Assembly: GCA_947496865.1 (NCBI GenBank) | Contig: CANMEE010000002.1 | Coordinates: 1,137,825 to 1,201,824 of the forward strand | Origin: an uncultured Sphingomonadaceae bacterium | GTDB taxonomy: Bacteria; Pseudomonadota; Alphaproteobacteria; Sphingomonadales; Sphingomonadaceae | DNA: 64,000 bases | Direction: 5' to 3' | Shown here: positions 29,287-38,343 of the stretch, piece by piece | How the letters are laid out: every line of letters begins with the position of its first letter | How positions within the stretch are numbered: position 1 is the stretch's first letter | Notes under the pieces: generated by a model | What the model was told of the DNA's origin: nothing | The model's database searches: none | The model's input: the letters and a program-made list of their open reading frames with translations, nothing else | Position numbers and translations under genes: made by a program

Positions 29287-29598
29287 CTATTCGTCGGTGC
29301 TGCCTTCACCCGAAGGCACTTTGGCACAGAAATATTCGATGGTGGCCGGCTGGTAAAAGCCAAGCGTCAGCACCGTTATCAACGACTGTCCAAAATTTGT
29401 TTTCACGCGAACTTCGTCGATCAGATTGGTCTGGCAATCGGCAACGTTGCGCGGTTGGCCCTTGGGCAGCAAAAAAGCGCTGCTATGGACAATACTCGTC
29501 TCTCCGTCGGGATTGGGGCGCTGTACTATCAGACGGTGTTCGGCGCAGCTTGATAACAGCACTGCACCGACCAAGATGAGTGAAAACCGTATTTCCAT
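29287..29598 (-). CDS. Bor-like lipoprotein
   Basis: A 103-residue lipoprotein with a lipobox L-L-S-S-C near residues 12-16. The C-terminal half, with V-L-T-L-G-F-Y-Q-P-A-T-I-E-Y-F-C-A, resembles the lambda Bor/Iss family (L-G-F-x-T-L-G-I-Y-x-P at the same place), outer-membrane lipoproteins linked to serum resistance in enterobacteria. Here it is chromosomal with no phage genes nearby. The ATG at 29598, with GGGAGGGC before it, replaces a longer frame from 29700. Family membership is my reading of the pattern. Confidence 0.6.
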   Translation of the reverse strand: MEIRFSLILVGAVLLSSCAEHRLIVQRPNPDGETSIVHSSAFLLPKGQPRNVADCQTNLIDEVRVKTNFGQSLITVLTLGFYQPATIEYFCAKVPSGEGSTDE

Positions 29599-29808
29599 GA
29601 CATTGCCCTCCCTCACATCCCGCGGTCCATTGTTGGACTCAAAGATTTGAAAAACCGGACGACCCGCTGGCAGTATCACTGAAATAAAACGCAACCGCAA
29701 TGGGGGTTTTCTGCCATCTCATCCCAGAAAAACTGACAATTCGCAAAATAGGCCAGCAAAAGAGTGTTTAGGAAATACAGGGACAGTTTTCAACATCAGG
29801 ACAGCGAC

Positions 29809-30231
29809 ATGACGGAGTTACATTGGACAGAGATTGGCAAGAATGCCCTGACATTGATCCGCGACCTGTTTGTTTTGGGTATTGTTGGATTTTTCCTGTT
29901 TTTCCCAGTCCAGTTCGGGGAGCGGCTAGGAAAAACCAATATTGGCCGCTTCAGCGCCTTTGGCGTCGAAGTTGAATTGCAAGCAAAAGAGGTTCGCGAT
30001 CAGGCCGAAGCTGCAAAAACCGAATTGGCCGTTGCACAAGACACGATGGATCAGACTCTTTCCGAATTGCGAATGCTGTGGAGAAACAATCCGCAAATCC
30101 GCTCACAAACAAATCAGCTGGAACAGAAAGTTAGGCAGTCATCGGACAGACTGACCAAAGCAGAGAATGAAATTCAAAATTCGATCAATGGATATGATGT
30201 TCTGGTCAAAAAAATTGAGGCCGCGCAATAG
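29809..30231 (+). CDS. Small membrane-anchored coiled-coil protein
   Basis: A 140-residue protein with one membrane segment (about 18-38, F-V-L-G-I-V-G-F-F-L-F-F) and a long, charged, heptad-rich C-terminal helix (about 55-140) that should form a coiled coil. I do not recognise the family. AGGACAG lies before the ATG at 29809. The gene stands alone and ends 12 bases before the stop of the convergent coq4. Confidence 0.6.
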   Translation: MTELHWTEIGKNALTLIRDLFVLGIVGFFLFFPVQFGERLGKTNIGRFSAFGVEVELQAKEVRDQAEAAKTELAVAQDTMDQTLSELRMLWRNNPQIRSQTNQLEQKVRQSSDRLTKAENEIQNSINGYDVLVKKIEAAQ

Positions 30232-30243
30232 CCGTTCGAAATC

Positions 30244-31032
30244 CTATGCCGGTTGACCCAGCAGATTATAGGGATCAATGCCCTTCGCCTCATAAGCTGC
30301 GTGAGCCTGTTTATAGTGAACCGGCTTCCCAATATTCAGAAACGCAAGGGCTTCATCAATTGGCATCGCGAGTATTTTTTCAATATCATAATAAGCCAGC
30401 CGCTTCGCCGCCTTGCCCAAACGCTGTCCTTCTCGGACGGCCTTCAGCACAGGTGCGTTTGACGGAGACTGTTTTTTCATTTCCAATGCGCCGGCATAGG
30501 CAATGAACAAAATTCCGAGATTGGGGTTTTGACCATAGGTGAAAGCTAGCACGCACTGCTCGCCCAACGCATCGCGGCCATATCCGGTCAAAACGTGAAG
30601 TAGATCATGCGTGTCGCGCATCCGGTCGCCAAACCATTCGGTGACATCGTTGCGCTTTTCATAATCTGCGCCGTAGCGGTCAAACTCAGCCACCAGTCCG
30701 GCTGCGGTCAGGCCTTCTTTTTCCATGAAACGAACATAGGCCTGTCCTAGACTGTCGGCAGGAAGCTCACGCAGCTTGTCATGATTATCCAGCATGGTTG
30801 GCAGATCAACGTTGCGCTCCATCAATTCTTGCGCATGCGGTGTTTTCAAAAAACGCTTTGCATTGCGGATAAAGGCTTTGCCCGCGAGTGCTTCGATAAT
30901 GTGGAACACCTCGGCTGTGTCCTCTTTGTCAGCGATCAGCTTTCGAAAATGGCGAAATGCTTTGATCGGACGGATGCTCGGTGTCTCATGTTCGGAATTG
31001 ATCAGCGGCATATCAGTCGGGGAAATGGTCAT
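30244..31032 (-). CDS. Ubiquinone biosynthesis Coq4-like protein
   Basis: A 262-residue Coq4-family protein. Coq4 organises ubiquinone synthesis and has been proposed to carry out the C1 decarboxylation and hydroxylation of the ring. The metal-binding H-D-x-x-H motif is at 142-146 (T-H-D-L-L-H-V-L-T-G-Y-G-R-D), with the later glutamate at 158. The N-terminus is helical and variable. No other ubiquinone gene is close, so the assignment rests on the motif and the length. Confidence 0.85.
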   Translation of the reverse strand: MTISPTDMPLINSEHETPSIRPIKAFRHFRKLIADKEDTAEVFHIIEALAGKAFIRNAKRFLKTPHAQELMERNVDLPTMLDNHDKLRELPADSLGQAYVRFMEKEGLTAAGLVAEFDRYGADYEKRNDVTEWFGDRMRDTHDLLHVLTGYGRDALGEQCVLAFTYGQNPNLGILFIAYAGALEMKKQSPSNAPVLKAVREGQRLGKAAKRLAYYDIEKILAMPIDEALAFLNIGKPVHYKQAHAAYEAKGIDPYNLLGQPA

Positions 31033-31269
31033 ATCAGAATCACTTTATTATCGATCATTAACGATGGGATAGTTGTTATTAACATCAATGTCAATACTGG
31101 TTATTGCCTTTCCTACATGTTGCTCAATGGCTATGCATCTCGGTCGAGAGCAGATATACCTCGCCTCCGCCTCGCCCAGCATGGGTGGGTGCGAACTATG
31201 TGAACTTTGAAATTATATCATGCGCCCCAACTGGTGCCCAAAATATAGAATAATGCCAAGGAAACCGCG

Positions 31270-31944
31270 ATGAAGCCGCATGACACTCTACCTTATACTC
31301 AGCTTCCCAACTATTCTGACGAAGAACGCGTCGCGCGATCCAAAGCATTTTATGAAATGCTAAAAACCCGCCGCACTTGCCGTTATTTTGCGGATGAAGC
31401 GATTCCGCGCGCGGTCATCGAAAACGCGCTTCTTGCTGCCGGCACAGCTCCCAATGGCGCTAATCATCAGCCATGGCATTTTGCAGTCATTGAATCCGCC
31501 GACAAAAAACGGGCACTTAGAGAAGCCGCCGAACAGGAAGAGCAAGAGTTTTACGAAAACAAGGCAAGCGAAGAGTGGCTGGAAGCGCTGGACCCACTTG
31601 GCACGGATGCGGACAAGCCGTTTCTTGAAACCGCACCTTATCTGATTGTCATATTCGGTCAGCGCAAGGGTGGAATGATACCCGGCGAAATGAAGCAAAA
31701 CTATTATGTGAACGAAAGCGTTGGCATCGCCAGCGGCATGCTAATCACTGCGCTGCACGATGCGGGGCTCGCCACGCTCACCCACACACCCAATCCGATG
31801 AAGTTTCTTAATATATTGTGCGAACGCCCGGCCAGTGAGAAACCGATGATGGTGTTGGTCGTGGGTAAACCCGCGCCCGACGCGACGATCCCAGTGCATG
31901 CTACGATTAAGAAACCACTGGACGCCATTACAAGCTGGCTCTAG
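31270..31944 (+). CDS. Nitroreductase family protein
   Basis: A 224-residue FMN-dependent oxidoreductase of the nitroreductase fold. The motif R-R-T-C-R-Y-F near residue 36, the A-P-N-G-A-N-H-Q-P-W flavin contact (about 60-69) and the C-terminal V-G-K-P-A segment are typical; members of this form resemble the BluB/iodotyrosine deiodinase branch. AAGGAAACC stands before the ATG. The 237-base gap between this gene and the divergent coq4 shows no further gene. A palindrome lies 4 bases after its stop. Confidence 0.85.
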   Translation: MKPHDTLPYTQLPNYSDEERVARSKAFYEMLKTRRTCRYFADEAIPRAVIENALLAAGTAPNGANHQPWHFAVIESADKKRALREAAEQEEQEFYENKASEEWLEALDPLGTDADKPFLETAPYLIVIFGQRKGGMIPGEMKQNYYVNESVGIASGMLITALHDAGLATLTHTPNPMKFLNILCERPASEKPMMVLVVGKPAPDATIPVHATIKKPLDAITSWL

Positions 31945-31948
31945 AGAG

Positions 31949-31970
31949 CTGTATTGTATTTATAATACAG
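31949..31970. repeat. Inverted repeat CTGTATT-N8-AATACAG
   Basis: A perfect seven-base inverted repeat with an eight-base AT-rich spacer, placed between the nitroreductase stop and the ribosome-binding site of the DUF418 gene (12 bases before its ATG). There is no T-tract on either strand, so it is not a standard terminator. It could be an operator or an mRNA hairpin near the start of the DUF418 gene. Confidence 0.5.
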
Positions 31971-31982
31971 CAAGGACAGTTG

Positions 31983-33230
31983 ATGAACGCCACCACGGCT
32001 CAAGCCCGCCATATCACCCTTGATGCGCTGCGTGGCTTTGCGGTCATGGGTATATTGTGGATGAACATCACCACTTTTGGCTTTCCCGAAATGGCTTACA
32101 TCAGCCCGATTGTCGGTACGTCGGGCAGCCCGTCGGATATCGCATCATGGACCGCCTCCTTCATCTTTTTCGACGGAAAAATGAGGGCGATTTTCTCACT
32201 GCTATTCGGTGCGAGCATGATGCTAGTGATTGAACGCGCAGCGGCTAGTGGACAATCACCAGCGCAGGTCCACTATTCCCGCATGTTCTGGCTGGCTATA
32301 TTTGGCTTGTGCCACTTTTATCTGCTGTGGTGGGGCGACATATTGTTTCTCTATGCTGTATCGGGCGCAGCAGCCTATATCTTCCGCAATTGGTCGGGGG
32401 GAAAACTGATCAAAGGCGGCATTATCGCTTATGTTATTGGCTCTGTTTTACTCGCCATCGGCATGGCGACGATGCTCTACTTACAAAGCGAAGCGGCTCA
32501 GCCAAATGCCAGTCCGGAAATCATCGATGAATTTGCAGAGATGATTGAAGAACTTGGCATATCAACCAAGGCTCTCGCCGAGGAATCCGCTGTATATAAT
32601 GGATCTTTCATCCAGATTCTCATCGACAAGCTAACCAATCAACGCTGGACACCATTTCAGAATTTATTCCTCGCGCCGTTCGAGACCATTCCATTGATGA
32701 TGATCGGTATGGGCCTCTATAAATCCGGCTTTTTGCTCGGTCACGCTGATCGCCGGACGTATCTTCGCATAGGCATCTGGGGTACATTTATAGGCGGCCT
32801 ACTCTTCGCAGCTCTGGCATGGCTGGCGGCAGATCAGGGTTTTGAGATAATCATGATGATGAATATCACCCAAGCTTGGGCTAGCTTGCCTCGCCTACTC
32901 ATGGCTGCGGGATATGTGGCATTGCTGGTACTTCTCATCCAACGGTTTCCCGACCATCTTCTGCTGCACCGGGTTGCAGCGGCTGGACGCGTTGCCTTCT
33001 CAAACTATCTCGGGACCAGCCTCGTCATGGCATTCCTATTTTATGGCTGGGGCTTGGGTCTGTTTGGGACCGTGGGACGGGCACAGATGATATTGCTGGT
33101 GCTCAGCAGCTGGATCACCATGCTGCTCTGGTCCAAACCTTGGTTGATTCGCTACCGTTATGGGCCGCTGGAATGGCTCTGGCGTTCTTTAGCGCGGCGC
33201 GAGCGGCAAGTGATGGTCCGAGGCACCTAA
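31983..33230 (+). CDS. DUF418 membrane protein
   Basis: A 415-residue protein with around ten hydrophobic segments. It starts with the D-A-L-R-G-F-A-V-M-G-I motif and ends with a DUF418 domain carrying the F-S-N-Y-L-x-x-S-L and W-R-S-L segments. Similar proteins (YeiB and relatives) are inner-membrane proteins of uncertain function, perhaps transporters or acyl carriers. ATG 31983 has AAGGA six bases upstream; a TTG directly before it is not needed. Confidence 0.85.
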   Translation: MNATTAQARHITLDALRGFAVMGILWMNITTFGFPEMAYISPIVGTSGSPSDIASWTASFIFFDGKMRAIFSLLFGASMMLVIERAAASGQSPAQVHYSRMFWLAIFGLCHFYLLWWGDILFLYAVSGAAAYIFRNWSGGKLIKGGIIAYVIGSVLLAIGMATMLYLQSEAAQPNASPEIIDEFAEMIEELGISTKALAEESAVYNGSFIQILIDKLTNQRWTPFQNLFLAPFETIPLMMIGMGLYKSGFLLGHADRRTYLRIGIWGTFIGGLLFAALAWLAADQGFEIIMMMNITQAWASLPRLLMAAGYVALLVLLIQRFPDHLLLHRVAAAGRVAFSNYLGTSLVMAFLFYGWGLGLFGTVGRAQMILLVLSSWITMLLWSKPWLIRYRYGPLEWLWRSLARRERQVMVRGT

Positions 33231-33252
33231 TCATGTAAACGTTGATTTTGCT

Positions 33253-33271
33253 ATTGCGATCTATTCTCATT
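33253..33271 (+). promoter_or_regulatory. Fur-box-like site upstream of bfd
   Basis: The 19 bases ATTGCGATCTATTCTCATT resemble the common proteobacterial Fur-site form AATGCGAATGATTCTCATT at 15 positions by my count. They sit in a 25-bp imperfect palindrome (33250-33274) 31 bases before the bfd start. E. coli bfd is repressed by Fur. The site has not been tested, and alphaproteobacterial Fur sites vary. Confidence 0.45.
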
Positions 33272-33301
33272 AGCTATATACGAGTCGCATAAGGAGCCCA
33301 T

Positions 33302-33472
33302 ATGGTTGTTTGTGTCTGTAATGCGATTAAGGAAAAAGACCTGCGGGCTGCGGTTCGTAGCGGATCTGACAAGCCCAGTGATGTCTACGCTCAGCTTGGA
33401 CGGAAACCTAAATGCGGTCAGTGCCTATCGTTTGCGCGAACCATTATCGAAAATGAAGTTGCGACCGCTTAG
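33302..33472 (+). CDS. bfd: Bacterioferritin-associated ferredoxin (2Fe-2S)
   Basis: A 56-residue gene read directly from the sequence. It starts M-V-V-C-V-C-N-A-I-K and ends with C-G-Q-C-L-S-F-A-R; the cysteines at 4, 6, 38 and 41 match the C-x-C...C-x2-C arrangement of Bfd, which reduces the ferric core of bacterioferritin so that iron is released. AAGGAG lies five bases before the ATG, and bfr follows after 119 bases. This is the usual bfd-bfr pairing. Confidence 0.93.
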   Translation: MVVCVCNAIKEKDLRAAVRSGSDKPSDVYAQLGRKPKCGQCLSFARTIIENEVATA

Positions 33473-33591
33473 CATTCTCTTTATCAAACCATTGAAATAA
33501 TAGACTTTTCTAGGGAACAACCGCTTTCCTACACGGCCATGATCGTGTATAGGATCAAGCAAGCAATTTCCCCATTGAAAAGGACTACACC

Positions 33592-34068
33592 ATGAAGGGT
33601 GACGCAAAAGTTATTGATTATTTGAATGAAGCGCTGAAAAATGAACTCACCGCAATCAATCAATATTTCCTGCACAGCAAGATGCTCGACAATTGGGGTG
33701 TTAGTAAACTCGCCAAATTCGAATATGAAGAATCCATCGACGAGATGAAACATGCAGATAAGCTAGCGGAACGAATTTTGTTTCTGGATGGCTTGCCGAA
33801 CTTCCAACTGCTTGGCCGTTTGAAAATTGGCGAATCTGTAGAAGAGATTCTGAAAGCCGATTTGGCACTAGAGAATGAAGCTTTGCCGCCACTAAAAGAT
33901 GGTATCGAGCATTGCGAAAAAGTGCGCGACTATGTCACACGCGATCTGTTCGCGGAAATTCTTGAAAGTGAAGAAGAGCATGTTGATACGCTGGAAAAAC
34001 AGTTCGATATGATCGAGCGTATGGGCATAGAAAATTACGTCCAACTGCAGTCGGAACCTGCGGAGTGA
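33592..34068 (+). CDS. bfr: Bacterioferritin
   Basis: A 158-residue 24-mer iron-storage protein with haem. Ferroxidase ligands Glu18, Glu51 and His54 are visible, with further glutamates and His130 (E-E-E-H) in the second half; Met52 is the haem-coordinating residue that distinguishes bacterioferritin from non-haem ferritin. AAAAGGA lies just upstream of the ATG. Co-occurrence with bfd supports iron storage and release. Confidence 0.95.
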   Translation: MKGDAKVIDYLNEALKNELTAINQYFLHSKMLDNWGVSKLAKFEYEESIDEMKHADKLAERILFLDGLPNFQLLGRLKIGESVEEILKADLALENEALPPLKDGIEHCEKVRDYVTRDLFAEILESEEEHVDTLEKQFDMIERMGIENYVQLQSEPAE

Positions 34069-34072
34069 TATC

Positions 34073-34510
34073 CTAGCGGTTACTGATGTAAGAACCTAGA
34101 CTGGTTGAGCGGCGCCCAAACCCCATGGGTTGGCGCTGCACAATCGGGCTTGTTTCATGTTCCAATATCGGCAGCGTCTCTTCGAATAATGGCCGTAAAG
34201 TAACAACCTGCTCCAATATCTCGTCTGGAGCTTGTTGATGCTCGACACATTTGCGCGCCATCATTTCAATCTGCTCCGCCAATGCCGCCAGACGCGACGC
34301 TCCAAATTGAAGAGCCTCACCTTTCAGCTTATGGGCGGGCATAATGATCGCAGCGGCATCCTTCGCCCGCATCGCGGTTTCAACCTTCACCACTGACTGG
34401 GTACCATCTTCGCGGAAATACCCCAATATACGAACAAAATCCGGGCCTAACGAAGACCGTGTCTCGCTATAGACCGCCCAGTCAATGAGTTCGTTATCAA
34501 GTTGGGTCAC
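34073..34510 (-). CDS. Hpt domain protein
   Basis: A 145-residue histidine phosphotransfer protein. The core motif A-H-K-L-K-G-E has the phosphoacceptor His60. It is a single-domain relay, which in alphaproteobacteria may pass phosphate between a hybrid kinase and a response regulator. No kinase or regulator is next to it, so its partner is unknown. It converges on bfr, with the two stops four bases apart. Confidence 0.85.
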   Translation of the reverse strand: MTQLDNELIDWAVYSETRSSLGPDFVRILGYFREDGTQSVVKVETAMRAKDAAAIIMPAHKLKGEALQFGASRLAALAEQIEMMARKCVEHQQAPDEILEQVVTLRPLFEETLPILEHETSPIVQRQPMGFGRRSTSLGSYISNR

Positions 34511-34643
34511 AGATTATATCCCGAACAGAAACAGATGAGAAAATACTCATTTCTCCTGAAATACGCTCGAAACCGTAAACACTTAGTTACCAAGTCAAAA
34601 ATCATTAACCATGATCGCCGCACCGATGAACAAATGCGATGGA

Positions 34644-36035
34644 TTAGTCCTTGTCGTGATACGGGTTTTTGGGAGACCGGATGATCAAACGTAACGGCAC
34701 ACCCCCAAAACCAAGTTTTTTGCGAATGCCATTCGTCAGATATCGGCGATAACTCTCTGGCAAATCGTCGACCCGGGTTCCGAAAATCACAAAAGATGGT
34801 GGCCGGGTTTTGGCTTGGGTAATATATCGCAACTTGATCCGTTTTCCTCCTGGTGCCGGAGGTGGATTATCTTCGATCGCATCTTCAAACCAACGATTCA
34901 ACTTGCCCGTCGGAACACGCTGGGACCATATCCGCCGCGTATTAAATGCCGCTTTCATCACTTGATCAATGCCTTTACCGGTAAAGGCGGAAACGGCAAT
35001 TAAAGGAACGTCACGGACCTGCGCTAGTCCGTCATCGAGCGCCGCACGGATACCGTTAAACAGCTTGCTCGGCCCTTCTGCCACATCCCATTTGTTAATC
35101 GCGATGACCAGGCAGCGGCCCTCTTGAATCGTCTGATCGGCGATCCGTAAATCCTGTGCTTCAAGGCCTTTGGTCGCATCAAGCAAAAGCACCACGACTT
35201 CTGCGAAGTCTATGGCGCGTTTGGCATCAGCCACCGATAGCTTTTCAAGCTTGTCGTTTACCTTGGCACGCTTGCGCATACCGGCTGTATCAATCAGCCG
35301 GACTTTACGATCCGGCTCGATGCCATCAAGCGTTTCGTCTTCAGTCAGCGCTTCATCATGCCAGACCCATTCCACTGCGATGCTGTCTCGCGTAATACCC
35401 GCTTCCGGCCCGGTAATCAGACGATCTTCATCCAGCATCTTGTTGATCAACGTCGATTTTCCGGCATTGGGCCGACCGACAATGGCCAATTTCAAAGGTG
35501 AGGTTTCATCAACCGGCTCGTCTTGCGCGGCAGCTTCAAAAGCTTCGATGTAAGGACGCATCGCCTGAAACAGATCAGCAATCCCTTCGCCATGCTCTGC
35601 GCTCAGTGGGATAGGATCACCGAAACCAAGCGCATAGCTCTCCAATATACCTGATTCAGCGGCTTTGCCTTCGGCTTTGTTGACCAACAAAACCACAGGC
35701 GTCTTGGAGCCACGCAACCAGCGGGCTATCTCTTCATCAAGCGGCGTCAAACCAGCGCGGCCATCAATAACAAAAAGAGCCAGCTCAGCGCCGGCGACCG
35801 CGAGCTCTGTCTGATGCCGCATCCGGCCGGGCAGGCTTTTAGCGTCTTCATCCTCATAACCGGCCGTGTCGATAATGTTAAATTCAAGACCCAGTAAATT
35901 AGCCACGCCCTCTCGCCGGTCGCGGGTTACGCCGGGGCGATCATCAACCAGCGCCAGCTTCTTGCCAACGAGCCGATTAAATAAGGTGGACTTGCCAACA
36001 TTGGGCCGCCCGATAATTGCAATATTGGGCAGCAT
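34644..36035 (-). CDS. der: Ribosome biogenesis GTPase Der
   Basis: Der (EngA) has two GTPase domains in tandem and helps assemble the 50S subunit. Both G1 loops are visible: G-R-P-N-V-G-K-S at 8-15 and G-R-P-N-A-G-K-S near 187, with D-x-P-G-V-T-R-D and D-T-A-G-M-R-K-R motifs, followed by a C-terminal KH-like domain. The 463 residues match the family. It lies 30 bases downstream of bamB in the common order yfgM-bamB-der. Confidence 0.96.
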   Translation of the reverse strand: MLPNIAIIGRPNVGKSTLFNRLVGKKLALVDDRPGVTRDRREGVANLLGLEFNIIDTAGYEDEDAKSLPGRMRHQTELAVAGAELALFVIDGRAGLTPLDEEIARWLRGSKTPVVLLVNKAEGKAAESGILESYALGFGDPIPLSAEHGEGIADLFQAMRPYIEAFEAAAQDEPVDETSPLKLAIVGRPNAGKSTLINKMLDEDRLITGPEAGITRDSIAVEWVWHDEALTEDETLDGIEPDRKVRLIDTAGMRKRAKVNDKLEKLSVADAKRAIDFAEVVVLLLDATKGLEAQDLRIADQTIQEGRCLVIAINKWDVAEGPSKLFNGIRAALDDGLAQVRDVPLIAVSAFTGKGIDQVMKAAFNTRRIWSQRVPTGKLNRWFEDAIEDNPPPAPGGKRIKLRYITQAKTRPPSFVIFGTRVDDLPESYRRYLTNGIRKKLGFGGVPLRLIIRSPKNPYHDKD

Positions 36036-36065
36036 GTCGCCGTTCCCGTTCCTTAGCTGATGACC

Positions 36066-37412
36066 TTATCGGAACGCAGAGATGCGACCGCTATTGTCCA
36101 AAATATAGAGCATTTCACCTGCGACAATTGGTGGCAGGGACACGCTTTGTTTCACGTCATGAAGGGTCGTACTGCTTCCCTCTTCCAACGAAACCGAAAC
36201 GATATCGCCTTCGGTGCTCGCGACAATCAGGCGATTGCCTGCCAATACCGGTCCCGTCCAGTTAATCGGGTTCTTCTTCTTTTCTTCGTTGCGATGTGAC
36301 GCCAGCTGGCTAATCCACCGAACTTTGCCGGTTGGCCTTGCTATACAAAGCAGTTTCGCATCATCGGTTAAGACAAACACCCATTCTCCGGCAATAACCG
36401 GAGTTGCGATACCGGCGATGTTCAGTTCCCAAATACGCTGTCCCGTCACCAGTTCATACGCCGCCATCCGACCGCCCTGCCCCAGTGCGAAAACGCGACC
36501 GCGATCAATAACCGGATCTGCATCAATGTCTGACAATGTCGCAACAGATGTCGAAATACTGGTGCGTGCCAACGCGTCATTCCAAAGGTTACGACCATTT
36601 TCATAGCGATAGGCCGTCAATTCACCAGAGGAATAGCCGGCAATGACAGTGCCTTGTGCCGCTGCTGGCGCAGCAACGCCAAATATACCGGCCAGACCAA
36701 CTGTCCCAGCTTCGTTCCATTGCACGGATCCGTCACTCTGGCTCAGCGCATAAATCTGATTATCCTGTGTCATCACATAGACATTGCCATTAGAAATTGT
36801 CGGCGCACCGCGCAGCGGGCCAGCCGGGCGGACTTTCCAGAGTTCGCCTCCATCTGCAGCATTCAGGGCAATTACGTCACCGACGCCATTTGTGGCATAA
36901 ACCATCGTTCCGTCAGCGCTTACACCGCCGCCAAAGCGGGATGGCTTGCCGTCATCTTGCACTTCTATCTCAGTAGACCAAACTTTCGCGCCCGTTGCGG
37001 CATCAAAAGCATGCACCATAGCGCGCGTATCGATAACAAACAGACGTCCGCCAGCAACAACAGGAGCCGCTGCTAGTCGTTCACGCTTGTTAGTGCCACT
37101 CACATCCGCCGTCCAAACCCGCGTTGACGCAGAACCCAGAGCCAGATGACCCATGGATTTACCCGCATTGCCACCGGGTTGTGCCCAATCTGCATTCGCG
37201 CGGGGAGCCGGAACAATGACGGAAATGCCGGCGAGAGCCGGGTCAATTTCCGCACCGCTTTCGCCCGTCAGAATATTTGTTCGCTGACCTAGTGTCGGCG
37301 TATCTTTTTTCTTGTCGTCATTGCCACCCAATATGGCGCAACCTGACAACAGAGAGACAGTCATCAGGCCAGCACAAATCTTTGAAAAACGCTTGTTCTT
37401 AACCGAAATCAT
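36066..37412 (-). CDS. bamB: Outer membrane assembly lipoprotein BamB
   Basis: BamB is a lipoprotein of the BAM machinery, with an eight-bladed beta-propeller of PQQ-like repeats. The 448-residue protein has a lipobox L-S-G-C at 22-25 and repeated blade motifs, such as G-x-V-x-A-x-D-x-x-x-G and W-x-x-x-x, through the rest. It overlaps the stop of the yfgM-like gene by one base (TAATG), implying coupling. Confidence 0.88.
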   Translation of the reverse strand: MISVKNKRFSKICAGLMTVSLLSGCAILGGNDDKKKDTPTLGQRTNILTGESGAEIDPALAGISVIVPAPRANADWAQPGGNAGKSMGHLALGSASTRVWTADVSGTNKRERLAAAPVVAGGRLFVIDTRAMVHAFDAATGAKVWSTEIEVQDDGKPSRFGGGVSADGTMVYATNGVGDVIALNAADGGELWKVRPAGPLRGAPTISNGNVYVMTQDNQIYALSQSDGSVQWNEAGTVGLAGIFGVAAPAAAQGTVIAGYSSGELTAYRYENGRNLWNDALARTSISTSVATLSDIDADPVIDRGRVFALGQGGRMAAYELVTGQRIWELNIAGIATPVIAGEWVFVLTDDAKLLCIARPTGKVRWISQLASHRNEEKKKNPINWTGPVLAGNRLIVASTEGDIVSVSLEEGSSTTLHDVKQSVSLPPIVAGEMLYILDNSGRISAFR

Positions 37413-38188
37413 TACTCTGTTTCTCCCTCAATCGCTGCTGGACCGGCGGTCTCAGCAGCGGAATTGGCTTCATCATCAGTATCAAGCTCAACCGCGTCAA
37501 TCCCCTGCACACCTGCCATCTGCAAGGCACGTGAGCGGATCGTCGGCGGAACACCTTCATCCTTTGCAAGCTGTGCAAACAAGGGGCCTGCCAAATCTGC
37601 TTTTTCCAAATTCAAATAGGATAGCGCAACCATTTCACCGGCACTGCCAAACCAAGGATTACCCGGAACGGCGAGCGGCTTTAGCCGATCGATCACTTCC
37701 TGGGGTTCGAGGGAATCAAATTCCGTCGTGGTTTGACGGATGAGCGCTAAATCGCGAAAAGGTTGCGGTAAATCCTCATCAGCCACAATCGCCTGATATC
37801 CAGCAATAGCAGCTTTTGCGTCTTGTTTTTCCAACGCAATATTCGCCTGCATCAACTTTGCTGCGGCTTTATAGCCCTCTTGGCTTGCTTCTGCGAGCGG
37901 TTTCAGGGCCGTTGCTGCGCCGTCCAGATTGTTGCGCTTCACGCTGTCGATAGCAGCAACATATTCCTCGCTGCGGACACCGGCTTCTTCATCCAAGCTG
38001 TTATTGTAAAATATCCACCCTGCCAAAGAGGCAAGTCCTACAACGACAAACGCCGCAATTAATATGCCATAACGCCGCCCGAAAGATTTCAGATCATCCT
38101 CACGAACCGCATCATCAACCTCCCGCATGAACACCTGTTCCTGACGGTCGGGTTTGTCTTCTGGCGTATCTTTATCGTCTTTGGCCAA
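37412..38188 (-). CDS. YfgM-like tetratricopeptide membrane protein
   Basis: A 258-residue protein with a cytoplasmic N-terminus rich in charge, one membrane segment (about 45-65) and a periplasmic region of TPR-like helices, ending in an acidic tail. E. coli YfgM, encoded next to bamB, has this layout and acts with the PpiD chaperone at the translocon. The start is a TTG at 38188 with a perfect AAGGAGG five bases upstream, which is better than a TTG at 38203. Confidence 0.78.
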   Translation of the reverse strand: MAKDDKDTPEDKPDRQEQVFMREVDDAVREDDLKSFGRRYGILIAAFVVVGLASLAGWIFYNNSLDEEAGVRSEEYVAAIDSVKRNNLDGAATALKPLAEASQEGYKAAAKLMQANIALEKQDAKAAIAGYQAIVADEDLPQPFRDLALIRQTTTEFDSLEPQEVIDRLKPLAVPGNPWFGSAGEMVALSYLNLEKADLAGPLFAQLAKDEGVPPTIRSRALQMAGVQGIDAVELDTDDEANSAAETAGPAAIEGETE

Positions 38189-38343
38189 CCTGGCCTCCTT
38201 CAATATCTACATTATGTTGGGACGCATCGTGATACCTCCCATAAATCCATCGCTAGTCCTTTAGCGATGGTGCATGAAAAGTCCAAGTATATCGTCCATT
38301 TCCAGATGCTGAACAATTCGTCACGATAGCAATGGGTTTCAGG

